Assembly: GCF_025399195.1 (NCBI RefSeq) | Contig: NW_026252118.1 | Coordinates: 124,001-188,000, forward strand | From: Umbelopsis ramanniana AG | Taxonomy: Eukaryota > Mucoromycota > Umbelopsidomycetes > Umbelopsidales > Umbelopsidaceae | Reading direction: 5' to 3' | DNA length: 64,000 nucleotides | The notes under the pieces: model-generated | Database searches by the model: none | Told to the model about the DNA's origin: nothing | What the model saw: only the letters and a program-made list of their open reading frames with translations | Program-made: the position numbers and the translations under genes | Shown: piece after piece, positions 43,891 to 55,244 of the stretch | Numbering within the stretch: the stretch's first letter is position 1 | How the letters are laid out: each line of letters opens with the position of its first letter

Positions 43891-46800
43891 TCACTGAGGC
43901 GAAGATTTTTCAAGGTGCACAAAACTATCGTCGTCTCTAGATTTTGCATCATCCGATAACATACTGTTCGCTCTAGATCGAGTAGATGGTGTGTTCTCGC
44001 TGTTTGATGATGTGCTGTTGTCCAATAGACTACGAAGTAATGCGTTGATATGAGGTAGCTTGTCCATCTCACTCTTGGTATTCATTCTTCTTTCGGCATC
44101 GCTCCAGCCCGGGTGCTCCTTGATGTCTTTCTTGAGATCCGATCGCTTTTTATCAACTGCTTCCATTCTCTGCTGGAACTGATGAAACAAAATTTCGGCT
44201 CGCTGTAACGTTTCATCCAGATCGATGGTCAATGCGAGATCATTTATATACTACAAGTAGAATAGCGTGTTAATACAATGTTACGCATTTACTTCATAGC
44301 TCATGTATGTTTTGTACCTTTAAGATTTCATCAAAGTGCTTCAAATGATCCATAATCACGTTGCGATGCTGGTCGAGAATGGCAAGTGCCACAAACAAAT
44401 GGAATTGAGTGGACAGATGGTCTGTAAAGAGGACATCCCACAACGAGAGTACGTCTTCCCATGAAAACTCTCTCTTAAACCAGACCAAGAGCCATCGGAA
44501 ACAGAAGAAAAGATTGAAACTTTCGGTGTTTTCCAAGTGCTTGTACAGACTTGGGTCCATGAACTGAAGCATCATATCCATTGTAAGAAGCTGCCGGTGC
44601 ATTCCCGACTGGTCTCTATAGAAGTTGGCCTGCTACAGCACAGGTGTTAGTAAAGGAATCTGATTCAAAACATAAACGTGTTAGCAGCAACTTACCATGC
44701 GGTCCATGAACCCCACAAACGCCCAAAAGGCCAACTCTTCTTCAATCACAACCGCATATACTGGGGTCAGTAAATCAGACATGCCTTGTACGTAACCTGC
44801 ATTCAACATGCACGCGTTATTAAACTATACTTAGGCTTTGAAAAACTAAACGAGAAGACACGTACCGAGCTCTTTGTTGTAAACATTGTAGGTACAGAGA
44901 ATATCTTTCACAACCTCCATATGATGATTGGTGCTGGTATACATGCTGGAGCCTGGGTTTGGCAGGTTCTCGTTGGCAAAAAGACTGACTGATCTATCTG
45001 TACGATGAACATCCTTGTCTGAAAGGGAAAGGTGTGAGAGGTGATGGATTCAGGTTCTATCTGGAGGCTTGTCAACATACCTATACGGTGCTTTTGTTCG
45101 CAGAACTCTTCGCTTCCAGTGACTTCGGGGACATCCTGCCACTGCTTCTTCAATGATTGATAGGCATCCCTAACAAAAAAATAATGAGTACGTTCCTTGA
45201 TTAAAAATCACAGCTGACCACTTTTCCTCACCTTCTCTCCTTCTTAATCAACTCTCTTTGTTCTTCGGAACTGTCCCATGGAAACACGCCTGTCAGGAAT
45301 AGCCATGCATCTTTGCGAGCATCTGCAGCAAGACAACCTCTAAAGACTGCTTCTCGAACGTAGGGCTGACCAACAGATAGCACCCCTTGCTCATCAAAAA
45401 AGGAATTCCATTGTTCGAGGGTCACAGGTGAGGTTCTGGTGTGTACTGGGATGGAGTTGTCGCTGTCGGACTTTGGAAACATCAGTAACGTTTGAAAAAA
45501 ATAATTTTGGCGCCGAGTGAAAAAGCACAGAGCACCTTCAAACTTACGTTCAATACTTCAAAAACACCCAATGCTGTCTCTTCCTCCCAGTCATCGTGTC
45601 CCCAAATACCAACATGGCGATATCGCTGATCGAAAGGCTCGGACTTTTCTGACTGATTGGCTAATCCTGCTGCCCATTTTGCTAAAAACACTCTAGCAGA
45701 ATCGTAGTCGTCCATCGTAGCTTTGACGGTTTCATTGTTGGCCAAGGACTGCACACTTGGTGGGAGAAGAGGAACAATGGGTCGAGTGAGTGGATGATCT
45801 AAAAATTGAGCTGGTGCAGTCGAATGCGCATTAAACGTCTGGCCTGTGAATCATGTGTACAGCGAGCAATGCGTACCTGCAGTATTTCGCGAGAAGCGGG
45901 TAACTTGCGAAAACTTTTCTAACAAATTCCACTTTGCCTCCTTCAAAGTCTGTGAACTAGTTATAAGCACTATGTTCATGTAAATTCCTGTGGTTCAAGA
46001 TGATCGTCCAACGTACCGCAACTAAAGGATCCATACGAGGTGGGTCAAAGACACTTTCACCAATTGCTGAAGGCGGGAGAGCGATACCTCCCATAAAGCT
46101 AGGCGGTGGCATAGGGTAAACACCATACGACAAAGCTTGGTTGAATGAGGATGAACTTGATCGAGCTCGGCCAGATGATGTTGCAGCCTGTTTGTCAACC
46201 TTGGGTGCGTCAGCAAACGAAGCTGATAACGGCCGCTGCTTCTTCACTGGAGCGGTTGGAAGAGTCAAGTTTTGGTCATTGTTCAAAATATAGAGATAGC
46301 CTTGTTCATTGGACCTAGCAGCGTTCATAATTTAGTGTATAAAGTTAAGAGTTAATTTGTCCAGGCAAAAAATATCAACGTACTTTTGAACGTTGACAAG
46401 GCTGGCGAGCCTCTTGATTATTTCGTCACCTCCCCAAACAGTACTATTGTTATCCCGCTCCGACGTTTCTTCTTGTCCCGCTTTCCTTTGTAATATGGTG
46501 CTTGGACTCTCGTCATCGTGAAACCACAGAGGCGGTGATGACTCTCCAGATTGAAAGTTGATCACCATGCTACCATACCACTGATTTAGACTTGGCGGTT
46601 TCACTGAAATAGATTTAATCGCCTTCAAGCCCGTCGAAAACGCATACGGCGATTGTTGTTCCGAAATTACAGTTGGTTCAGGTACGGTCACGGTTGCTGT
46701 TAAAAAAGTCAGCCTTGTTCACCATGTTTTCGGTGGGCTATTCATGAAGATGTAAGCTACCTGGTTTATCATCTGACACTGCCTCGTCAAACTTTTGAGC

Positions 46801-47049
46801 TTCATCGCTAGGAATACTTGATTCTGGTTTCCATGCCAGGAGATAGTCGCCAGGAGACTGCAAGTCGGATTATTAGCGACAACGTCGAGTATACAAACCC
46901 AGTGAAATATATTTGCCTACCCTCTCTACAATAGCAAGTATGCCCGGTATCTTTGTGTTTGCAGAGGGCTTAACAAAGACCTTTGATTTTGAAAACAATA
47001 ACTTTGCTGGTACACCTGGAGTGTCATTGTGTGAGTTTGAGACCTCCAT
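43891..47049 (-). CDS. GYP7: TBC domain Rab GTPase-activating protein (Gyp7/TBC1D15-like)
   Basis: Multi-exon gene starting MEVSNSHNDTPGVPAKLLFS. The N-terminal region is family-specific (VFVKP, then SIPSDEAQKFDEAV and later WYGSMVINF). Before the TBC domain lies a Ser/Pro-rich linker. The catalytic domain runs from VREAVFRGCLAADARKDAWL (45400) through YNVYNKELGYVQGMSDLLTP (the catalytic Gln finger YVQGMSDLL) to FSWEDVLSLWDVLFTDHLST (44440). The arginine finger is less clear: the IxxDxxRT motif is seen as DKDVHRTDRS (exon starting near 45020). These proteins act on Ypt7/Rab7 at the vacuole. The C-terminus is a coiled, then Ser-rich tail. The promoter is shared with the acyl-CoA synthetase gene. 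Confidence 0.9.
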
Positions 47050-47272
47050 GGTATGATGAGGTGAATTTTTAGGAATGTTAAAACGTCGAGGTAGGTGAAT
47101 GACGGAATACTGGCTTAAAAAATCGTTCCCGGTTGGCGGATCAGGCAGCGCCAGCCAGCGGGGTATTCCAGCAGGCATGACATCATGCAAATGTCCAATT
47201 TTCAACCTTTCGTATAAAATATTTCATTCTTTCTCGCCCTTTTATTTTCTTTATTTCCATTGCTATACCACT
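47050..47272. promoter_or_regulatory. divergent promoter between Gyp7-like and acyl-CoA synthetase genes
   Basis: 223 bases separate the two start codons. Pyrimidine-rich leader sequence precedes the synthetase start (47230-47270). No individual sites are claimed. Confidence 0.55.
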
Positions 47273-49776
47273 ATGGCACAATATCTATCGTCTTTATTCC
47301 TTCCTAAGCATGACAATCGCTTGGTTGAAGTCGATGCTGAACAACACATTTATCGTAACAAGATAGCAGAACACGAACTGATCAAAGGACCCAAAGTCCC
47401 AGAGTGCTCAGAAAACGACCGCACTATAGGCCATATCTGGAGATACATTACAGACACTAATGCTGATAAGCCAGGGTTTGGCGAACGCGAGTTGCTGGAA
47501 GTAAGTCCAGATGTTTTTTAGTCATATTCAAGCGTTTTGATCTGTCATATCCTGACATTTGCCACTCAGATGCACGTGGAAGAAAAGCCAGCTACGGACG
47601 GAAGCGGCAAGACGAAGAAGTGGTACACACCCGAGCTTTCAGATACCTACAAGTGGATCACCTACGGTGAGGCAAGAAAATGGAGCGACAGCGTAACTGC
47701 GTATTTGTTGGAGAAGGGAATCCAGCCTGGTGACTCGATCCTGTTGTATGCCAAAACATCGTAAGCCACCCTGCAATGTGTTATGTTATGCATATTCGAT
47801 TTTGAGTACTCAATATCATCTTTTTGGCGTTTCAGGCAATGGTGGATGATTACAGCAATGGGTAAGAAGCTTATTTCCCTCGTTTAACTCTGTCACCATT
47901 AGTATTCTTTGCGAAAAAGGAAAAAATCTGAACTTTTGATTGTCTCATTTAGCATGTTTTGCCGCCGGTATCATTGTCACAACTGCATATGACAGTATGC
48001 CTGCTGACGATGTTCTCCATGTATTGAAGGAAACTGGATCCAAAGTTGTATTGACTGAGGTAAAAGCAGTGAAAACGTATTCCATGTTCAAAAAGACAAC
48101 AATCTGACGCCTTTGTTTGCTTTCCGTCTTTGGGGATTATCCTAAAATAGATATCACTTATCGGTACTTTTGAAAAAGTACTCAAAGGCTCCCCAGAAGG
48201 ACAAGTCCAAATCGTTCTATATAGCGGAAAGGAGATCGAAAACAAGAAGCAATTGGAACAATTTCTATCGTCTGTTCCAAAAGGCATTTCTGTGGACCAT
48301 GTCAAGGAAGTGATGAGTGAAGGCCATACGAGCTCCAAGCTCGCGTCGTCTGAGCCTTCAACAAATGACTTGGCCATGATCATGTATACCTCTGGAAGTA
48401 CCGGCAATCCTAAAGGAGTGGAGATGACCCATGGAAATATGGTTGCTGCTCAAAGTGCTGGTGACTTCTTAGCGCGTGACATCGTTGCCGATGACGAACA
48501 TTACTATATTGCATTTTTGCCACTGGCTCACGTCTTGGAATTCTTACTGGAATTCATGTTCATCAACCTTACTGTTCCCATTGGTTATGCCAGCATCCGA
48601 ACTCTCATGGAAGATGGTGTAGTTGGTAAGGATGGTCAAGGCAAGGGCAAGGGAGACTTGAGTGCATTGCGGCCAACCATCATGTGCGGTGTGCCCGCTG
48701 TTTGGGAACGTATCCGAAAGGGAATCGAATCCAAGGTTGCAAAGCAGAATCCTATTTTACAAACAATTTTCAATGGTAAGTGCAATGGGAATATACTATT
48801 GAGATGTTACTCAAGCAGTCATTGACAGTTTTTTCATGGGCCTACAGTCGCTATCAATGTTAAATGGCAGCTCCTCAAGTTCTTTGGCAAAAACAATGTC
48901 ATCACCGATATATTTAATAAGACTATCTTTGCCCCCATCCGCGCGGTAACCGGTGGTCGTCTGCAATATGGCGTTACTGGAGGTGCACCAGTTAGTTTTG
49001 AGACCCATCGTTTCGTCAATACCACACTCTGTCAACTTTTGGAAGGATACGGGTATGTTCTGTTACATTAATTGCTGTACAAATTGGGAAACAAACTGCA
49101 CCTCTAACTCTTCCTTTGTAGTCTCACAGAATGCTGCGGTCTTGGTGCGGTGACGTTACCTTGGATGGGCGCCACCACTACTGGTACAATCGGCTACCCC
49201 TCTCCTTCTATTGAATTTCGATTTGTCGATGTTGAAGACGCAGGTTACAAGGCCTCTGAAGGCGTTGGTGAAATTTGGTTGAGAGGACCATCCTTGCTCA
49301 AAGGATACCACAAGCGCCCTGATGTTAACAAAGAATCTTTGACGGATGATGGATGGTTCAAGACCGGTGACGTTGGCAAGATCAATCCCGACGGCACTAT
49401 CTCTATCACTGATCGTATTAAGAACTTGGTCAAATTATCACACGGAGAATACATTGCTATCGAGAGTCTGGAGAGCAAGTACCGAAATTGTCAAGAGATC
49501 AAGAGCATTTGCATTGTTGCCGAGAATGGAAAGGACTTCATCTTGGCTGTAGTGGAGCCTAGCTCCTCAAACGCAGATAAGGATCAGTTACTCAAAGCAT
49601 TGCAGAAGACTGCCCGGGATGCCGGATGCTCACGAGTGGAAACTATCCATGATATCTTCCTTTCAAATGAGGACTGGTCTAAGAATGGCTACATGACCAC
49701 CAGTGGAAAGTTGAAGCGAAATGTTATCAAGGATGCCTACAAGGATGACATTAAGAAAGCTTATGGCCAGAAATAG
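47273..49776 (+). CDS. long-chain fatty acid-CoA ligase (Faa1/Faa4-like)
   Basis: A member of the adenylate-forming family that activates long-chain fatty acids for lipid synthesis and beta-oxidation. The start MAQYLSSLFLPKHDNRLVEV leads to ITYGEARKWSDSVTAYLLEK. Further on are the P-loop AMIMYTSGSTGNPKGVEMTH, the substrate region YIAFLPLAHVLEFLLE, GYGLTECCGLGAVTLPWMGA and WFKTGDVGKINPDGTISITD. The catalytic-lysine motif RIKNLVKLSHGEYIAIESLE follows. All core motifs are intact. Exon 47836-47861 (QWWMITAM) is only 26 bases. The end KKAYGQK has no strict PTS1, so it is probably cytosolic, ER or lipid-droplet. The family is typically 650-700 residues, as here. Confidence 0.95.
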
Positions 49777-49993
49777 AGATGGGTCGAGATATGATATTCT
49801 TCATTGTTCCTTTGTGTTTATTTTGAAGAGAAAAGAAGAAAATAAAAACGATATATTACTTAATGAAAGAACAGTTGCCATACACACTCTCCAAGCGTGT
49901 AGCGTGATTTCATATTACAAAAAGAAGAATGGTGTGCAAACGAAAAATGTGAAAGAAAAATGCTAGATGACATGAACAGAAGAGGGAAAGGAT

Positions 49994-52900
49994 CTATTTT
50001 TTAGAGAGTTTGGCCTTCTTAGAGGCTGGTTTCTGAGCCGCATTGTTCTTTCTCTTGCCATTGGCAGCAGTAGCCTTAGCCTTGACTTTGCCCTCTGCCT
50101 TGACCTTAGGTGGAAGACTACAGGGAAAAGAGCACATGAGTGAATTTGAACATTGGGCTGGAGCACCAGACGATGAGTAACTTACGTAATACCAGTATCA
50201 AGCAAACTGAGTATTTGGCTGCAGGTGGAACGAACAGCAGGTGATTCAGAGTACTTGGTGCTAGTTGCGACCGATTCAACAAGGGGACCAAGTTTTTCGC
50301 TGTTCCATCGCTTTGAAATCTAAAATTTTAAATTGTTAACTATTTTGCAAGACATCGACAAACCACAGCGGTAATACGTACCTCCTTTGTGTCTTTCTCA
50401 ATGTTCTTGGTTAACCGAATGGCAGTGACTGCAAATTTGAGCACTTCCTTGATTCGTTGAATATTCACTTGCTTAGCAGCAGGCTCAGGTTTATCGTCAA
50501 GAGCGTATTCGAAAGTCTTGATCAAACTATCGGAGATAGCTGGGATGGAGTTGAGGAACTCTTGGTTGCATTCATCGGTCTTTAGGCTGACTGTTCGCTG
50601 TATCAGAACGGACATAATCTGGTAGGCTTGACTTTGACGGTAGCTCTTGACAGTCTCCTTGGGGTCAGTGTATGCCAATAGTTTGTTGAACAATGGCCAC
50701 GAATGTTGTGGGAATCGGTTGAGGAAGTCAATGAAAAACTTGGGTTGCATATGGCTGGATTTCTTGGTCATGTAATCCGTCAGTGAATCAGAGTATATGG
50801 TCAGGACTTGTTCCTTTGCAGCACCGAGCTTTGCCTCTTCAACACTCAACATTGCCTTGGATATGTACAAAGAGAGTGAACCACAAATTTCGAGCATCTG
50901 CTTTTGAGCTGAGGTTCTTGCAAATTCTTGTACACCTTTAAGAACTTGAGCAGCACGCTCAATATCAAATTGCTTAGGATACTCCTTATTCTTTGACAAG
51001 CGCTTGTTGAGCAATGCAATGGTCTTGTCCACAAAGTGCTTTGTGGATGATGAAGTGGAAGTAGTACGAATGACATTCAACAAGGGCAAGATCATTTCGA
51101 ATATAAGAGGATTGGTTGGGTTCTTGCGAACGAAGATGCTCAAGAGTTCCAAAACCTTGTTCTTAAAGTGAACAACATGTTGCTTCGAGTCTACAAGGAA
51201 ACAGTCAGTATCCTATGCCATCACTTGTTGATGATTAGAAATTTTTGTTACTTACTCTTACGATCGTTCTTCTCCACCTTCTTTTGGCGGAAGATTTCAG
51301 CCAACTTCTCATCAAAAGCCTCCATCTGATCATCATCCAGATCGTCCATATCCTCATCTTCATCGTCAGAACCAGCAAGAATACCTTGGGACTTCATAGC
51401 CTCTTGGATTTTGATTCTGAGCTCTTCGTCTACTTCCTCATCATCATCCTCGTCAATCTCAACGTCATCATCACCTTCGTCGTCTTCCTCTTCTTCTTCT
51501 TCATCGTCTCCTGAATCTTCCTCCTCATTTGCAGTGCTTTCCATGTCAATCACTTCAACATCATCATCTTCGTCGTCGTCAGTGTCCATGTCATCATCAC
51601 GCACTTCAAAAAGTTCCTCTTCACCAGCTTGACTTTCCTTTGTTTCGAGAATCTGATGGTGGTGGACGTGTTTAATATACAAAACAACCATATGATCACC
51701 GTCAGTTTATAGAATCTCTTACCTCAAGCATAAGATGGAGAGCCTTCTTGGTGAGCTTGTCAGAGAAGATTTCAAAGACCTGTTCAGCCAAGTTTCTCAA
51801 CAAGGCAGAGGACTTGGACAAGAAGCTGAGAAGGATATCAATAACAACCTCAACGGGTTGAGGTTCATCTTCTTCCTCTGCCTTAGCCTTGGTCTTCTTA
51901 GTAGCCTTTGGAGCATGGAAAACCTTTTGGTAACAGCTCTGCAATTCACCAAGAACATCGTTGCTCTCTTGGGGATCAGTGAGCTGTTGAAGAACCAAGT
52001 GCAAGAACAATAGTTCGAAAGCACGGAGTTGAGAGTTGAATTGATCAGCGGTAGACTTGGCAATCTAAAGAATCAAAAGCGTGGATTAGGAAACAGCGTT
52101 TAGGCAAGTGTCATCAGAGTGTAAAACAATATTTACATCAGCTTTGATCTTTTCGATGGTTTTGAATGCGTCCTTCTTTGCTTGAGAGGATTCTTCATCA
52201 AACTCTGCGATGTTTTTGTAGTGTTTGGTGTCCTTTTCTAAAGCTCTGTATCGCTGCACAGCATGATCTGCCCAGAACTCTCCATTGTTCATGGTGCCGT
52301 TCAATTTGCGGGTTTTGAGGACAGAGCCACCGAGCTCAGCAACTTTGGCAACAGGTGGCATGGTGGATACCTCGCCTAAAATAGCGAAGAATCGATCGCG
52401 GCACACTGTTCTGGTAGCAGGGGAGAGAGCTGGGGTGGGGGCATTGTTGGCCTGTATATAAGTGATTAGAATACTACTGACTCACTAGGATTAACGCTGC
52501 CACAATCTATTTACCTTTGAAACCTTACTGCCGTCCTTAACTACATCAAAGAAAGCATGAACAAACAAGAACTCGAGTACTTGAGAAATCCACTCCTCGT
52601 CTTTGGGGACTTTGGTGTTTCGGATAAGTCCAACCATTTGGTCAGCAACCCAGCTACGTTGACCTTCGGCACGGACAGGATCGTCGGCGCTAACGAAACA
52701 AGTTCTGTTAAATCAGGCACAAACCGATATTGAACTCTTGGATTAGATACTAACCTTTCTTCGGGAGCCAAGAAGCACTTTGTTAAAAAGGTGATATATG
52801 ACTTGATACCAGTGATATCCATGTTAGTCAACAGACTATCGATCATCTTGGTTCTGACTGCCTTGTCAAACTTTTGGTTGCCGTACTTTCCAACCAATTG

Positions 52901-54343
52901 GGCAATAAGACCGAAACCAATGTTGCTGTCCTTGGTGCAGAGCTGTTCGATTTCTTGCATCTATAATGATAAAATAGACTTTGTGTGAGCATTCCTTTCA
53001 TCCAGATTAACGCCGTCGCTCGAGGACTTATCACTTACGGTGTGTCTAGCAGCCTTGCTCAAGAATCGGTCTTCAGAGGACATGTTGTTGATAAACGTGC
53101 GCATGAAGTTGTCGGTAAAAACAAACACGATTTGATCAGTAGGAACCTGGCTCATAGCCTTTTCAACAAGTTGGAAACCCCAGTATTTTCGCTCGTGCGA
53201 GGTGTTGGCCTCAAACAAACTCTCTGTGGAAGTAAATATAGCGGTTAAAGAGATTTCGCAGGTCATTTTTAAACTCTATTCGAAATATCTTCATACCATC
53301 AACAGTGACCTTCCAGAATTCTTGAAATGATGCTTTGCTACCTTTAGTGGCCTTACCACTGGCAATTTGTTCAAGCAAGATATCCCAAACGGAGTGAAGC
53401 TGAGGATGCCAGTTACTGCCGTTGCTCTTAACTTCTTCATCCTCGGAAGGAGTTTCCTTCAAGATACGAGCAAGTTTTGGTAAATTTGCAACGGACAGAG
53501 CATCAGCATTCTTCCAAGTGGCGAACTTCTTCTTCAAGTCGAAATCCGGTGCAGCCGATTGAATGGCCAACACAAGCTGCAATTGATCAGGTGTATTGAT
53601 TCCATCCTCCAAAAACTTGGAAGTAAGTGCTTCCAATGCTTCCTCCTTGAAATCCAATGTGCAGATCTACGGTCTATGCTTAATACTCTAGTCTGGCACT
53701 TGCAATCGTTTTTAAAGCTACACTTACGATGGGGAGGGTTGAGGCGGCAACATGATAACAAACCTCAGAAAGGTAAGGCTTTGCTTGGGAAATTTCAAAC
53801 AAATCATCGTAGATCTGTTCAAAGTCTTTGAGCATTGTAGCTGGACGGCTTAGGATACCGGAACTAATGATAGATCGAAGACCAAAGATTCTGCCAAACA
53901 ACATATCTCGACCTTCTTCACCAGTCATTGCACCTGTTCTCTCTGTGTACTGATGCAACAAATCCAAGGTCTGCTTTGTTGATATATCTTTCAACAAACC
54001 AAGCAACTATAAAAGGGGAGGGTTAGCACAAGTCTTCGCTGTTGCTAGTCGGACGAACACGAGTAGTTACCTCGGTCAAAGCAAGTGAATAGCCTTGTCG
54101 AGCAGCTTCTCGAGAACTTGGAAGACCTCTAATTAAACGCTTGAGGGCGTAAGAAACGTCGGGAGCACAAGTGGCATCGAGTGTATCTTCAGTAGAGTCG
54201 GCGCTTACGCCATTCTCCTCGAATTCAGCTTGGAAGTTGGCCAAGGTTGAAATCAAAGTTTGAGCCGCAGTGGTTCTCTTTTGTGGATCGAACGAGGCGA
54301 GATCCCAGTACAGCGGAAGCGTTGTCGAAGTAGTTGTCGACAT
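49994..54343 (-). CDS. POL5: Pol5/MYBBP1A-type nucleolar protein
   Basis: A long multi-exon gene starting MSTTTSTTLPLYWDLASFDP, followed by helical repeats: ALKRLIRGLPSSREAARQGY, SLALTEV, GRIFGLRSIISSGIL and so on. The protein is all-alpha for about 800 residues. A very acidic stretch comes from 51640 to 51400 (EEDSGDDEEEEEEDDEGDDD). More helices and a Lys/Ala-rich nucleolar tail ending KKAKLSKK follow. The order helical repeat, acidic block, basic tail is that of yeast Pol5 and animal MYBBP1A. These act in rDNA transcription and large-subunit rRNA processing; they are not active DNA polymerases. More than ten introns of 60-100 bases, with normal borders, interrupt the frame. Confidence 0.9.
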
Positions 54344-54591
54344 GTTTCTAGACCGCTTTTTCGAGAATGAAGCTTCAATGTCAAAGAAAAAAAAAAAGAA
54401 GGTTGCTTAAGCGGACAAGAAAATTTTTGTGGCTTCGCTTTCAAGAAAGCAGTCTCGCCTTTAGAAGGGATGCTCGCTCTTTCAATGACAGCAGTGAAAG
54501 GAATAGCTGACAGAACTCTTTTAACTCAAAGATATAGCATTTTATTCTACTGTACAGAATGGATATTATCGTAACTTGAATCTATGGTCTT

Positions 54592-55122
54592 CTATTTTTG
54601 GTCCTTTTTCCGTAGCCAGCTGGGTGTTGGCCCAGACATGAAGCGATTGCCCGGTCGGCGGCTATTACTTCCAGACGGCTTGGCATCCAAGTCAACAGGG
54701 ATGATGATATTTTCGCTTTGCATCTTCTTCAGATGGGCGCATTGTATCTGGAATCAATTGCAAATTAGTTTTAAAATCATTTCTTAGCACCGTGGACTGG
54801 AATTCTTGTATCCTATCATCCAATGCTGGTTATGCATACCTGTAAAGTCTCTAATTGAGTCTCGCCAGCAAGAATATTCAATTCATATTCGCTCTTGTCC
54901 AGGTTTTTGTTAGTAGGACTACGGAATTCTCCCTTTATTCTGTTTCTGAGATAAGATTTCCTCGTTTGCGATGGCATTTGCCCGGCAACCTGCAAAGTAC
55001 GCGGTAGTCATGAACACAGTGTTTAGACATAATCCTTTAAGTATTACATAAGTCAATGTAGCGGTGCATACCCTTAGTAGGCTCCTATATAGCGATAATG
55101 TTCGAGTCTTGTCAACATTCAT
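54592..55122 (-). CDS. LYR-motif mitochondrial protein (LYRM family)
   Basis: Three exons. Exon 1, 55122-55072, is MNVDKTRTLSLYRSLLR. Exon 2 ends at ETLQ before the intron starting GTATGC. Exon 3, ending at 54592, carries IQCAHLKKMQSENIIIPVDL and stops after WLRKKDQK. The LYRSLL motif, followed by SYLRNRIKGEFR and the AGETQLETL helix, defines the LYR superfamily. Its members (such as ISD11, MZM1, LYRM2) help assemble mitochondrial Fe-S proteins and respiratory complexes, often with acyl carrier protein. The protein has about 117 residues, close to the family norm, with a basic C-terminal tail. The exact subfamily is not certain. It shares a 122-base divergent promoter with HIRA. Confidence 0.8.
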
Positions 55123-55244
55123 GATTGGAAAGTGGTCACAGCCTGAAGGCCAGGCACGAGCCCGTTTTTCATTCAAAGACAGACCCAGAAAAAAGTCGTC
55201 AAGGCCGCTTTTTCCAACACGCGACACCAACGCAGTAGTTCTCA
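55123..55244. promoter_or_regulatory. compact bidirectional promoter (LYR protein / HIRA)
   Basis: Only 122 bases separate the start codons of the two diverging genes, so both must share promoter sequence. No specific binding sites are claimed. Confidence 0.6.

Noticed and set aside
51411-51632. A serine-rich frame on the plus strand.
   Set aside because: It is the reverse complement of the Asp/Glu-rich block of the Pol5 gene.
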